A program made the position numbers and the translations under genes. The notes under the pieces are model-generated. The model was not told the DNA's origin. It saw nothing but the letters and a program-made list of their open reading frames with translations, and made no database searches. A stretch of 64,000 nt of DNA from Ruminiclostridium josui JCM 17888 (lineage in GTDB: Bacteria > Bacillota > Clostridia > Acetivibrionales > DSM-1351), in assembly GCF_000526495.1 (NCBI RefSeq), contig NZ_JAGE01000001.1:2662001-2726000 (forward strand), read 5' to 3'. This document shows positions 18,634-27,792 of the stretch, one piece after another. The first letter of the stretch is position 1. The number at the start of each line of letters is the position of its first letter.

Positions 18634-19653
18634 ATGCAGAAAACAAGATTGGGACGTACAGATTTAATGGTAACTAGGAGTAGTTTTGGTGCACTTCCTA
18701 TACAGAGAATTTCATTTGATGACGCAAAAAAAATTCTTTTAAAGGCTTATAACAGCGGTATTAATTTTTATGATACTGCTCGTATGTATACAGATAGTGA
18801 GGAAAAGCTGGGATATGCTTTTTCTGATATAAGAAAGGACATAATAATTGCAACCAAAAGCGTTGCAACTGACAAGAAGACATTACTTGAGCATTTGGAA
18901 ACCAGCTTAAGAAATTTGAAAACAGATTATGTTGATATACTTCAGCTTCATAATCCCGATGTCTTGCCTGACCCGGATGATCCTGAAAGTTCATACGCAG
19001 GCTTGATGGAAGCTAAGAAGAAGGGAATAGTGAGGTTTGCAGGAATTACAAATCACAGAATAAAAACTGCTGTAGAGGCAGTGGAATCTGGTCTGTATGA
19101 TACAATGCAGTTTCCCTTAAATTCTCTTTCCTCAGATATGGACCTTGAAATTATTGGGTTGTGCAGAAAAAAGGATGTTGGTTTAATAGCCATGAAAGCC
19201 ATGTCAGGTGGGTTAATTACAAATGCAGCGTCCACTTTTGCTTTTTTAAGACAGTTTGATAATGTTGTTCCAATTTGGGGCATACAAAGAGAAACTGAAC
19301 TTGATGAATTTCTTGAATTAGAAAATAACCCTCCTGTTCTGAATGATGAATTATGGGAGGTTATAAAGAGAGACCGCACAGAACTAGCAGGAAATTTCTG
19401 CAGGGGCTGCGGTTACTGTATGCCTTGTCCTGCAGAAATTGAGATTCCTACTCAGGCACGTATATCCCTGCTTTTACGAAGAGCACCGTATGAGCAGTAT
19501 TTGAGTGATGAGTTTAAAGAAAAAATGGAACTTATAAATAAGTGTATTGAATGTGGCAGTTGCAAGAATCACTGTCCATATGGTATTGATACTCCAAATC
19601 TTCTTAAAGCACAGCTTCAGGATTATAATGAGTTTTATGCTACACATAAATAA
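18634..19653 (+). CDS. Aldo/keto reductase with 4Fe-4S domain
   Basis: A 339-residue protein: NAD(P)H-dependent aldo/keto reductase barrel (FYDTARMYTDSEEKLG holds the catalytic Asp and Tyr) followed by a C-terminal ferredoxin-like domain with cysteine groups CRGCGYCMPCP and CIECGSCKNHCP. This fused class is common in anaerobes; substrates are mostly unknown. The ATG at 18634 has GGAG 7 bases before it. It lies 45 bases after the regulator and 52 bases before the GH3 gene, so it is probably part of the same sugar-induced unit. Confidence 0.88.
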   Translation: MQKTRLGRTDLMVTRSSFGALPIQRISFDDAKKILLKAYNSGINFYDTARMYTDSEEKLGYAFSDIRKDIIIATKSVATDKKTLLEHLETSLRNLKTDYVDILQLHNPDVLPDPDDPESSYAGLMEAKKKGIVRFAGITNHRIKTAVEAVESGLYDTMQFPLNSLSSDMDLEIIGLCRKKDVGLIAMKAMSGGLITNAASTFAFLRQFDNVVPIWGIQRETELDEFLELENNPPVLNDELWEVIKRDRTELAGNFCRGCGYCMPCPAEIEIPTQARISLLLRRAPYEQYLSDEFKEKMELINKCIECGSCKNHCPYGIDTPNLLKAQLQDYNEFYATHK

Positions 19654-19705
19654 GAATAAACATTACATTCGCAGTAAACATTATTATAAAAAAGGAGATG
19701 TAACT

Positions 19706-21880
19706 ATGGCTGTTAACACTCGAATTTTTCACTGTGATGAATACTTTCGACTCTCAAGGGAAGAAAAAAAGGAATTTGAAAGTATTATCAAAAAGGAGTT
19801 AGAGGAAAACCCAATAAAACATCTGGATACAGAATGGGGTCGTTTTGAAAATCTTCCTGAAATGACAGAGGAAGAAATTGATAAGTTGGCAGAAGATGTT
19901 TTATCTGAAATGACTTTGGAGCAAAAAGTTTACCAGATGTCATGTGACAATGATGCACGATATGCTCCTTTAAATCCTCCAAGATATAATTTTATTCCTT
20001 ACTACGCTGGTGAAGACTTGGAATTGAACATACCAGCCGTTAAATTTACAGACGGACCTACAGGTATTGTTATGGGCTACAACGCTACGGCTTTTCCAGT
20101 ATCAATAGCTCGTGGTTCAACCTGGGATACAGAACTTGAGGAGCGTGTGGGAAATGTAATAGGTATAGAAGGTCGTTCTGGAGGAGCAAACTTTTTTGCA
20201 GGAGTATGTATAAACCTCCTTCGGCATCCTGCATGGGGACGTGCTCAGGAAACATATGGTGAAGATACTGTTCTTTTAGGCAAAATGGGTGCGGCATTAA
20301 CAAAGGGCGTTCAAAAGCATATGATGGCATGTATAAAGCACTATGCTGCCAACAGTATGGAAAATGCACGTTTTAAAGTCAACGTTGAAATGGATGAAAG
20401 AACTTTACGTGAAATATATCTTCCACATTTCAAAAAATGTGTAGATGCGGGCGCGGCAGCAATTATGAGTTCATATAACCGCGTTAGAGGCGAGTGGTGT
20501 GGTCACCATGATTACTTACTGAATCAGATTTTAAATGGAGAATGGGGTTTCAAAGGATTTGTAATGTCCGACTTTATATGGGGCGTTAGAGATACTGTAG
20601 ACGCAGCAAACGGCGGACAATGCATGGAGATGTATGCAACTCAGTTCTTTGGAAAAAGGCTCGTTGAAGCTGTCAAAGATGGCAAAGTAGATGAAAGTAA
20701 AATAGATGCAGCAGTAAAGAGAATATTAAGACAGAAAATCAGATTCTCCTTTGTTGGAGACAAGTCACAATATTCTCCTGAGAAAATGGGCAGCAAGGAA
20801 CATGCCCAGTTGGCTCGAGAGGTTTCTGAAAAATCAACTGTACTTCTTAAAAACGAAGGTATACTTCCCCTTGATAAAGATAAAATTAAGAAAATTACGG
20901 TTGTCGGAAGGCTGGCAGTTGAGCCTAATACAGGGGATTTAAAGGGAAGCAGTGCAGTATTTCCTCCTTATGTCATAACACCGCTTCAGGGTATTATAAA
21001 TGAGGCAGGAAGCGGAATAGAAATAAAGTATGTAGATGGAAGAATACCACATCAGGCTCAAGAATTATCAAAGGATGCAGATGCCGTTGTAATTGTAGCA
21101 GGATTAACCTCTCTTGATGAGGGAGAATTTATTACAAACGGCGGTGATGTGGGAGGCGACAGGAGATACCTGGGTTTGCATGCCGAAGATGAGGATATTA
21201 TTGAGACTGTATCAAAGGTAAACAAAAATGTAATTGTTGTATTGCAGGGTGGAAGTACTATTATAGTTGAACCATGGAAGAATTTCGCTAAGGCCATTCT
21301 TATCCAATGGTATCCCGGTATGGAAGGCGGAACTGCACTGGCAAATATACTTTTCGGAAAAGTAAATCCTTCTGCCAAGCTGCCTGTTACAGTACCTGCA
21401 ACTCCGCAACAATTGCCTTACTACGATATTGACGTAACTTCTATTGTATATGACTATTATCATGGTTATTTTCTTGCAGATAAGAATAAGTACCCTGTTT
21501 CATATCCCTTTGGATTTGGACTTAGTTATACAACTTATAGCTACGACAATCCAAAAGTATCAAAGAACGGTGACACAATTTCTGTTTCAGTTGATGTATT
21601 TAATACTGGAAAAATGTCCGGAGATGAAGTTGTGCAATTATATATAGGTTACAAAGACTCAAAGGTTGAACGTCACATAAAAGACCTCAAAGGTTTTACC
21701 AAAATACATCTGGAGCCTGGAGAGAAAAAGACTGCGGTAATTGATATAAATAAAGAGGACCTTGCATACTATTGTCCTGAATCAAAGCAGTGGGTGGTTG
21801 AGGATATAGGGTATGTTGCATTAATAGGTGCATCTTCTGCTTGCAAGGATTTACTTAAAGTTGATTTTGATTTGAAATAA
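19706..21880 (+). CDS. Glycoside hydrolase family 3 (intracellular beta-glycosidase)
   Basis: A 724-residue glycosidase without a signal peptide, so it acts on imported oligosaccharides. The N-terminal barrel contains KHYAANS and the catalytic nucleophile Asp289 in GFVMSDFIWG; the alpha/beta sandwich domain (~400-570) and a C-terminal fibronectin-III-like domain (SYPFGFGLSYTTY, then VVQLYIGY) follow. Specificity (glucosidase, xylosidase or other) cannot be fixed from the sequence. AAGGAGATG precedes the ATG at 19706; the longer frame overlapping the reductase gene is not used. It presumably hydrolyses the sugar taken up by the transporter of this locus. Confidence 0.92.
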   Translation: MAVNTRIFHCDEYFRLSREEKKEFESIIKKELEENPIKHLDTEWGRFENLPEMTEEEIDKLAEDVLSEMTLEQKVYQMSCDNDARYAPLNPPRYNFIPYYAGEDLELNIPAVKFTDGPTGIVMGYNATAFPVSIARGSTWDTELEERVGNVIGIEGRSGGANFFAGVCINLLRHPAWGRAQETYGEDTVLLGKMGAALTKGVQKHMMACIKHYAANSMENARFKVNVEMDERTLREIYLPHFKKCVDAGAAAIMSSYNRVRGEWCGHHDYLLNQILNGEWGFKGFVMSDFIWGVRDTVDAANGGQCMEMYATQFFGKRLVEAVKDGKVDESKIDAAVKRILRQKIRFSFVGDKSQYSPEKMGSKEHAQLAREVSEKSTVLLKNEGILPLDKDKIKKITVVGRLAVEPNTGDLKGSSAVFPPYVITPLQGIINEAGSGIEIKYVDGRIPHQAQELSKDADAVVIVAGLTSLDEGEFITNGGDVGGDRRYLGLHAEDEDIIETVSKVNKNVIVVLQGGSTIIVEPWKNFAKAILIQWYPGMEGGTALANILFGKVNPSAKLPVTVPATPQQLPYYDIDVTSIVYDYYHGYFLADKNKYPVSYPFGFGLSYTTYSYDNPKVSKNGDTISVSVDVFNTGKMSGDEVVQLYIGYKDSKVERHIKDLKGFTKIHLEPGEKKTAVIDINKEDLAYYCPESKQWVVEDIGYVALIGASSACKDLLKVDFDLK

Positions 21881-21881
21881 A

Positions 21882-22385
21882 ATGAAAAAGATATATTTTT
21901 TTGAAACACAAATAGGGCCAATAGGCATTGCAGAGGAAGGGAGCAGAATAACCAACGTATTTTTTGAAACAGATTTTAATGTGGATACTGTTTCAGAGAG
22001 AGAGAAGATTCTGCAGCAATCAGGGTATTATGTTAAAGAAACAGCACTTTTGATAGAAGCGGGTAAGCAGCTAGGTGAATATCTGAAAGGTAAAAGGATA
22101 GCCTTTGAATTGCCGCTGGCTCCTATAGGAACAGATTTTATGAAAACTGTTTGGAATTGTCTAAATAAAATACCATATGGGGAGACAAGAAGCTATAAAC
22201 AGATAGCAGAAGCCGTAGGAAACCCAAAGGCATGCCGAGCAGTAGGAATGGCTAACAATAAAAACCCAATCCCAATATTTATACCATGTCATCGTGTAGT
22301 TGGAGCAAAGGGAGCTTTGACAGGATATAGAGGCGGCTTAGAAATAAAGCAAAAGCTTCTTGAAATAGAAAAATTAAAAATTTGA
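21882..22385 (+). CDS. ogt: Methylated-DNA--protein-cysteine methyltransferase
   Basis: A 167-residue suicide repair protein that moves methyl groups from O6-methylguanine to its own cysteine. The active site IPCHRVVG is present with Cys136, preceded by the DNA-recognition helix containing ACRAVGMANNKNP. The N-terminal domain is the short Ogt type. It starts one base after the GH3 stop codon with only a weak ribosome site, so translation is probably coupled; no functional link with GH3 is evident. Confidence 0.93.
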   Translation: MKKIYFFETQIGPIGIAEEGSRITNVFFETDFNVDTVSEREKILQQSGYYVKETALLIEAGKQLGEYLKGKRIAFELPLAPIGTDFMKTVWNCLNKIPYGETRSYKQIAEAVGNPKACRAVGMANNKNPIPIFIPCHRVVGAKGALTGYRGGLEIKQKLLEIEKLKI

Positions 22386-22455
22386 ATTTAATCACATAAA
22401 CTAGGTAAACCTATTTAATAATTAATATTAAATATTAAAAGAGGGGATACTTATT

Positions 22456-22695
22456 ATGGGAAGATTCGAAGGTGCTGAAAAAGTTGGGATTAGGGATAAG
22501 GAGACCAGAAAGCTTCTTGCTGTATATCCCTATAAAATTGACGGTACAGATGAAGAAATTGAGAAAACCGTTAAAGACTGGTATTACAAGCAAAGCTGCA
22601 TATCAGAAGAATTTCTTTTAAGGTCCTATGTTGATGAGCTTACAGAACATGAATTAAAATCACATAAAAATGATGATACAAAAAAAGTATATTAA
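22456..22695 (+). CDS. Conserved small protein of unknown function
   Basis: A 79-residue charged soluble protein with no membrane segment or signal peptide, preceded by GAGGGG and followed by a perfect terminator, so it is very likely a real gene. I do not recognise its family. It has an N-terminal beta-rich part (ETRKLLAVYPYKI) and a helical C-terminal part ending in a basic/acidic tail. Confidence 0.65.
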   Translation: MGRFEGAEKVGIRDKETRKLLAVYPYKIDGTDEEIEKTVKDWYYKQSCISEEFLLRSYVDELTEHELKSHKNDDTKKVY

Positions 22696-22707
22696 AGTAT
22701 ATTAACG

Positions 22708-22747
22708 AAAAGGGTAAATCCATTATAAGAGTGGATTTACCCTTTTT
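22708..22747 (+). terminator. Strong terminator
   Basis: AAAAGGGTAAATCCA (22708-22722) pairs with TGGATTTACCCTTTTT (22732-22747); the stem is perfect over 13 or more pairs and runs into the T tract. Confidence 0.9.
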
Positions 22748-22847
22748 GTTTTACTTGTGCTTAGACAAAATGAGAACTCATACGTAATATATAATATTAA
22801 TTTTGATATAAATCCCTATAAATTATATGAAGGTCAAGGTACTAAAC

Positions 22848-23954
22848 ATGGAAAAAATAATCAAAGTAAGTAATCTGGTAAAAAACTACGGAGCTGTTGA
22901 AGCAGTAAAGAATATATCTTTTGAGGTTGAAAAAGGAAGTTTGTTTGCTTTTTTAGGTACGAATGGAGCAGGTAAATCCACTACAATAGATATATTATCT
23001 ACACTAATAACAAAGAATTCCGGCAGTGTTGTTATTAATGGGTGGGAACTGGGAAAAGATGATAAAAAAATCCGAGAGGATATTGGGATTGTATTCCAAA
23101 ATAGCGTTTTAGATAATCTACTTACAGTAAGAGAGAATCTGTCTATAAGGGGTTCATTTTACGGACTGAGAGGCTCTGCATTAAAGAAGTTGCAGGTAGA
23201 CTCCGTAAATCAGCAAACAAATGGAGTGCTTAATGGGGACAAGCTGTCATATCTTATAAATAGCTGGATTTTAGGAGGATTGTTGTCAATTACTACATTG
23301 ACAAGTACATTAGGGGCATTAGGAGCAATGGTAAATGATCGGTATAACAGAATTATCATGGATTTTAAAAGTTCTCCCATTTCAGCGATGATATATCCTA
23401 TTTCATGTGTAATAACGTCTTTTATAGTGGGAACTATCATAAGTGTTATATCTTTTGTGGTTTATGGAGGGTACATTTATTTTAGTACAGGATATTTCTT
23501 CAGTATTGGAATGATTTTAAAATGTCTTGGACTGATTTGCCTGTCTGCTATGATGAGTGCTGCATTAATGGGTTTTATGGTGTCATTCTTTTCAACAATC
23601 AGTGCTTATTCATCCGCTAGTCTTATAGTAGGAACAACAATAGGATTTTTAAATGGGCTTTATGTACCTATGGGAGCATTGCCCGAAACTATTCAAAGTG
23701 TAATAAAATGTTTGCCTTTTGGACATGTCGCTTCACTCTTCAGACGTGTACTTATGCAAGAGTCACTTGATTTGTGTTTTAAAAATGCTCCTATATCGGT
23801 ACGTGATAGTTACACCCGTGATTTTGGGGTGATTCTGGACTGGAATGGAAGCGAAATCAGTTCATACACTTCAATAGCATTTACTTTAGGAGTATTACTG
23901 ATTTCATTATTACTGTTTTTTATAAATTTCAGACGCAAAAAACAAGAAATATAG
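22848..23954 (+). pseudogene. ABC exporter ATPase-permease deletion fusion
   Basis: One 368-codon frame joins the first half of an ABC ATPase to most of an ABC-2 type permease. Residues ~1-114 carry the Walker A motif GTNGAGKST and the Q-loop (IGIVFQNSVLD), but the signature motif, Walker B and H-loop are missing. From LQVDSVNQQTNG (base ~23190) the sequence is a permease with about five membrane segments, lacking its first helix and extracellular loop start. The simplest origin is one in-frame deletion across two adjacent genes. The ATPase half cannot hydrolyse ATP as it stands, so the product is probably non-functional. Confidence 0.78.
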
Positions 23955-24000
23955 TCTTGGGATTGGAAATCAAGTACAGTGAGAGAGCAGAGTTTATTGA

Positions 24001-24145
24001 AGTTGCGGTGGTTGTTGCAAAACAGAAAGTTTTGATTTAATACCTGTACTTCCGTATAAATTGTATCAATGATTGCTTTCGTTGATGCAATTTATACTTA
24101 CGTAGGGCTAGAAAAGATAAAAATTAAGTTATGCGACCTTTCCAA
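24001..24145 (+). repeat. Foldback repeat, short degenerate copy (copy A)
   Basis: It shares TTGCAAAACAGAAA, the CCTGTACTTCCGTATAAATT stretch and TATCAATGATTGCTT with the two longer copies, then jumps directly to the right arm GATGCAATTTATACTTACGTA. The internal ~180 bases are missing. It lies between the convergent ABC-fusion and ArsR genes. Confidence 0.65.
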
Positions 24146-24176
24146 AAAACATTAATAAATGTATTTTATTCAGCTG

Positions 24177-24467
24177 CTAGCTGTTTTGAATTTCATCTTT
24201 AAGAAGAATTTTTACAATGTCTATAATCTCCTTATCAATTACATGATAGCAGATTTCAAGCCCTTTTCGCTCTCCATCGATTATACCTGCCGACTTGAGC
24301 TTCGCAAGATGCTGTGATACCGTAGACTGGGGGAGGCCAAGACATTCCTGTATCTTGGTTACGTTACAACCCCCTTCTAATAATCCTTTTACAATGCACA
24401 GTCGTTGAGGATGAGCCAGTGCCTTTATTTTATCAGCTTTCTTTTCATAAATTTTTAAATCTATCAA
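24177..24467 (-). CDS. ArsR/SmtB-family transcription repressor
   Basis: A 96-residue winged-helix protein: LAHPQRLCIVKGLLEGG is the typical first helix pair and LGLPQSTVSQHLAKLKSAG the recognition helix. Cysteines occur in helix 2 and the turn (C-N-V and Q-E-C), but the classical CxC metal site is absent, so the inducer is unknown; thiol sensing is possible. I chose the TTG at 24467, which has AAAGGAGA 8 bases before it, over the ATG at 24491. No obvious target gene is adjacent. Confidence 0.83.
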   Translation of the reverse strand: MIDLKIYEKKADKIKALAHPQRLCIVKGLLEGGCNVTKIQECLGLPQSTVSQHLAKLKSAGIIDGERKGLEICYHVIDKEIIDIVKILLKDEIQNS

Positions 24468-24677
24468 AATCGTAATCTCCTTTTTAAACATTCTCTTAGC
24501 ACGAATTTACTTATATACCATTTATAGCCTCTTAACTGCAGCTATGCTCATATATCATTACATTGAGATAATACGATATAAGTTTATCTTCTGTCAATAA
24601 ATTATAAGAATATAAAAGTATATTACAGGTAAAATAACTATATATAATTTTAAAAATAGGTATAAGGAGCGCATTTT

Positions 24678-24815
24678 ATGAGCAGCAATAAAAAAAATAA
24701 GAAAAGCAATAAGCAGAATGAAGACGGTGCTTTCCACTCAAAAAATATAAAACATGATCCTCAAGCGGAAAGTGCCAGAGCAAAATTCGGTAAGGATACT
24801 CCTGCATCGGAGTAA
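24678..24815 (+). CDS. 45-residue CPC_1213-like small protein
   Basis: A short basic protein beginning MSSNKKNKKSNKQNEDGAF and continuing with NIKHDPQAESARAKFGKDT. The HDPQxESARAKxG motif recalls the CPC_1213 family of tiny clostridial proteins (from memory). It has AAGGAG 8 bases before its ATG and is followed by a structured repeat that could end transcription. Function unknown. Confidence 0.7.
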   Translation: MSSNKKNKKSNKQNEDGAFHSKNIKHDPQAESARAKFGKDTPASE

Positions 24816-24840
24816 TGATTATTAGATAGTATGAGATTTT

Positions 24841-25154
24841 AAAAAGATGCTGTTGCAAAACAGAAATACTTACTGCTTTAACACTAGTACTTCCGTATAA
24901 AATTATATCAATGATTGCTTCCAAGATATTTGCATGAGTTTCTAGCGGCTCAATATAAGATATTTTACCGTCGCGCACATTCATCGTCCATGATTCATTG
25001 TGTCGCTAAAACCTACATCCTGTAGGTTTTCCGGTAAAATATCTATCTTTCGCCGACAAACATCTGCAAATATCTTTAACCAAGCTTCCATTGATACAAT
25101 TTATACTCACGTACAGGTTAAAAGGTAAGAAGTAGTTTTGTAACAGCTTCTTTT
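24841..25154 (+). repeat. Foldback repeat, full copy (copy B)
   Basis: A nested palindrome of about 314 bases. Outer arms: AAAAAGATGCTGTTGCAAAAC with GTTTTGTAACAGCTTCTTTT. Middle arms: CCGTATAAAATTATATCAATG with the right-arm ATTGATACAATTTATACTC. Inner arms: GATATTTTACCG with CGGTAAAATATC. An apical hairpin reads AAAACCTACA-TCC-TGTAGGTTTT. No frame of useful length. It ends 13 bases beyond the stop codon of uppP. Confidence 0.8.
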
Positions 25155-25167
25155 AATCTGTCAATAT

Positions 25168-26013
25168 TTAAAAGAATCCCATAAATCCTGCTATTAATAC
25201 TACAACTGCGAAAATCATTCTGTATATTGCAAAGGATTTGAGAGGCTTTCTTTTCAGATATGAAATAAACTGACTTATTACAGCTACTGCGACTATAAAT
25301 GCTACTACAAACCCAACTGCAAGGGAGATTAGTTCGGCAGCCGGAAGTGAAGTAAGGCCTCCGATTTTAATTATTTCCAAAAGGCTATAGCCAAACATTA
25401 CCGGAATGGCAAGGAAGAATGAAAACTCTGCTCCTATGACAGTAGAAAGACCTGCAACCCATCCACCTATAATTGTAGAGGCTGAACGGGACATACCCGG
25501 AATTATTGCAAGACACTGGAAAGCACCGATTATTAAGGCTTGCTTTGGAGTTACACTCAGCTTTTGCTTACCGAGATTGTTTTTTCTGAATTTCTTTTCA
25601 GCATATATCATCCACAAACCGCCAAGTATAAGTACAATAGCAACTGTTACAGGGGTCATAAGATATTTTTCAACAGGCTTATCCAGTAGAAGTTTTACAG
25701 CTGCCCCAGGGAGACAGGCTATAAAAATCATAAACCAGAATTTGAAACCGGATTTTTCATACCCAACCTTTTGAGGAAAGAAATTAATAAGAGTATCTTT
25801 TATCTTTCTCCAATATAGCAGAACAACTGCCAATATGGCACCTAACTGAATTACGTATGTATACATTTCAACATAGTTCGGACTGGCACTTTTAAATCCC
25901 ATTATATTTTCAAAAATAATCAAATGCCCTGTTGAAGAAATAGGGAGAAACTCAGTAACGCCTTCAACAATTCCCAGAACTATTGATTTAAGCACAAATA
26001 ATAAAGTATCCAT
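25168..26013 (-). CDS. uppP: Undecaprenyl-diphosphate phosphatase (BacA/UppP)
   Basis: A 281-residue integral membrane enzyme that dephosphorylates undecaprenyl diphosphate to recycle the peptidoglycan lipid carrier; extra copies give bacitracin resistance. Both family signatures are present: EGVTEFLPISSTGHLI near the N-terminus and PGMSRSASTIIGGWVAGLS near residue 170. About eight membrane segments. AGGTGG precedes the ATG. It is a single gene with a foldback repeat just beyond its 3' end. Confidence 0.96.
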   Translation of the reverse strand: MDTLLFVLKSIVLGIVEGVTEFLPISSTGHLIIFENIMGFKSASPNYVEMYTYVIQLGAILAVVLLYWRKIKDTLINFFPQKVGYEKSGFKFWFMIFIACLPGAAVKLLLDKPVEKYLMTPVTVAIVLILGGLWMIYAEKKFRKNNLGKQKLSVTPKQALIIGAFQCLAIIPGMSRSASTIIGGWVAGLSTVIGAEFSFFLAIPVMFGYSLLEIIKIGGLTSLPAAELISLAVGFVVAFIVAVAVISQFISYLKRKPLKSFAIYRMIFAVVVLIAGFMGFF

Positions 26014-26307
26014 TTCCTACCACCTTTTTTAGATTAATTTTAGTTATGTATTTCCAGCTTACAACCTTTTGTATATAGGTTACTTAAATACTCAAAGTTA
26101 GTCAAGAAAACTTTGATACCGGGCAATAACACTAATTTTACGATTTTAGACACCCCATTGTCTGAAATGTTTTCAAAGAGAACGAAATAGGAAATATCAA
26201 AATTTAGCTTATTTATGGCATAATGGGTATAAATTATTATGGACAGGGTGGTGTGCGGACTGTAAAATATTTTTATATATTTATTTTATTTAACGGGAGT
26301 GTATACT

Positions 26308-27015
26308 GTGAGGCTTAGAAGAAAACCATGGGCAAGACCTGAACTGGCAGCATGTGATTTTTATGTTAAGGATCCGCCCAGTTATAAAGGAAAATGGAGA
26401 GAGTTTTTTGGTAATAACAATCCGATACATCTGGAACTGGGGTGCGGCAAGGGAGGCTTTATATCTAAACTTGCTGCTGATAATCAAAACATAAACTATA
26501 TAGCTGTAGATATAAAAAGTGAAGTTCTAGGACTTGCAAAACGAAAGATTGAGAAGGAATATAATGAAAGAGGCATTGAAATAAAGAATATCAGGCTTAT
26601 GTCTCAGAATATTGAGTTGATTGACAATATGTTGTCACCTGAAGATTCTATTGACAAGATATATATTAACTTCTGCAATCCGTGGCCTAAGACTCCGTAC
26701 AAGAAAAAAAGACTGACACACGGTAAACAGCTTATAAAATATAAGAAATTTATGGCGTCAGGTGCGGAAATATGGTTTAAGACTGATGATGATGGTCTTT
26801 TTAAAGATTCAGTAAAATATTTTGAAGAAAATGGGTTTATAATAAAATATAAAACATTTAATTTACATGAAAGCGGCTTTGAGGAAAATATTCTAACTGA
26901 GCATGAGATTATGTTCTCCGAAGAAGGAATTCCAATTAAATTTTTGATTGCAGAATATAGAATAGAACTACCAGAAGCTGCTTGCAATGGTACAAAAGCA
27001 AAAGAGGATAATTAA
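26308..27015 (+). CDS. trmB: tRNA (guanine-N7-)-methyltransferase
   Basis: A 235-residue SAM-dependent enzyme that makes m7G46 in the variable loop of tRNAs. SAM motif [11 protein letters not shown], the TrmB-specific NFCNPWPK and [13 protein letters not shown] are all present. GTG at 26308 gives the usual [12 protein letters not shown] start and has GGGAGTG 6 bases upstream; an earlier GTG at 26299 overlaps that ribosome site. The methyltransferase gene that follows starts 2 bases after its stop. Confidence 0.95.
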   Translation: MRLRRKPWARPELAACDFYVKDPPSYKGKWREFFGNNNPIHLELGCGKGGFISKLAADNQNINYIAVDIKSEVLGLAKRKIEKEYNERGIEIKNIRLMSQNIELIDNMLSPEDSIDKIYINFCNPWPKTPYKKKRLTHGKQLIKYKKFMASGAEIWFKTDDDGLFKDSVKYFEENGFIIKYKTFNLHESGFEENILTEHEIMFSEEGIPIKFLIAEYRIELPEAACNGTKAKEDN

Positions 27016-27017
27016 CT

Positions 27018-27743
27018 ATGTCATTTTATCAAAAGATTTCTAAATATTACGATTACATTTTTCCAACGGGAAAAGAGCAGATTGATTTCCTTAGGGAAAT
27101 TGCGGGTGAACCACCAAAATCCATACTAGATATAGCCTGTGGTACAGGGGGATATTCTCTTGAACTGGAAAGACAGGGCTACAATGTAACAGCTGTGGAT
27201 TTAGACAAAGAAATGATAAATCGCCTTGAAATTAAAGCAAAAGAAAATAATCAATCAGTAAGGTTTATGCAGGGAAATATGCTTGAACTGGGGAATAAGA
27301 TTTCTGATAGCTTTGATTTGGTTTTTTGTATTGGAAACTCCATAGTACATCTTGAAAACTTGGAGCAGATAAGGGATTTTATAAAGACTACAAAACAGCT
27401 GACGGGTAAAGATGGCAACCTTGTGCTGCAGATAATAAACTTTGACAGAATAATACTGAGGGATATAAAGAGTCTGCCTACTATTGAAAACAAAGAAATG
27501 GGACTTACTTTTGAGAGAAATTACAGATACGACAAGAACTGCAACAGGATATATTTTAATACTTGTCTTAGTGTTGACGGAGAAGTATATAAAAATGAAA
27601 TACCTCTTTATCCCCTTAGGGAGGACGAACTAGTAGAAGCGGTTTCGGAGTCAGGGTTCAAAAGAGTAAAACTTTTTTCAGATTTTAACGGAAATGAGTT
27701 TGACAAATACAACTCATTTATGTTAGTACTTTGGGCAAGATAG
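27018..27743 (+). CDS. Class I SAM-dependent methyltransferase
   Basis: A 241-residue protein with methyltransferase motif I (SILDIACGTGGYSLEL), the motif II acidic residue (VTAVDLDKEM) and motif IV (FDLVFCIGNSIVHL). The substrate is unknown; the type resembles small-molecule methyltransferases often annotated as UbiE-like. It is translationally coupled to trmB (2-base gap). Confidence 0.88.
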   Translation: MSFYQKISKYYDYIFPTGKEQIDFLREIAGEPPKSILDIACGTGGYSLELERQGYNVTAVDLDKEMINRLEIKAKENNQSVRFMQGNMLELGNKISDSFDLVFCIGNSIVHLENLEQIRDFIKTTKQLTGKDGNLVLQIINFDRIILRDIKSLPTIENKEMGLTFERNYRYDKNCNRIYFNTCLSVDGEVYKNEIPLYPLREDELVEAVSESGFKRVKLFSDFNGNEFDKYNSFMLVLWAR

Positions 27744-27792
27744 CATGTCTTTAGAACAGTAATGTAATTAGATGGGGAAGGGATTGTAATTT

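Noticed and set aside
24551-24580. Imperfect dyad TATATCATTA...TAATACGATATA upstream of the ArsR gene
   Set aside because: The arms are uneven and it lies far from a recognisable promoter; too weak to list as an operator.
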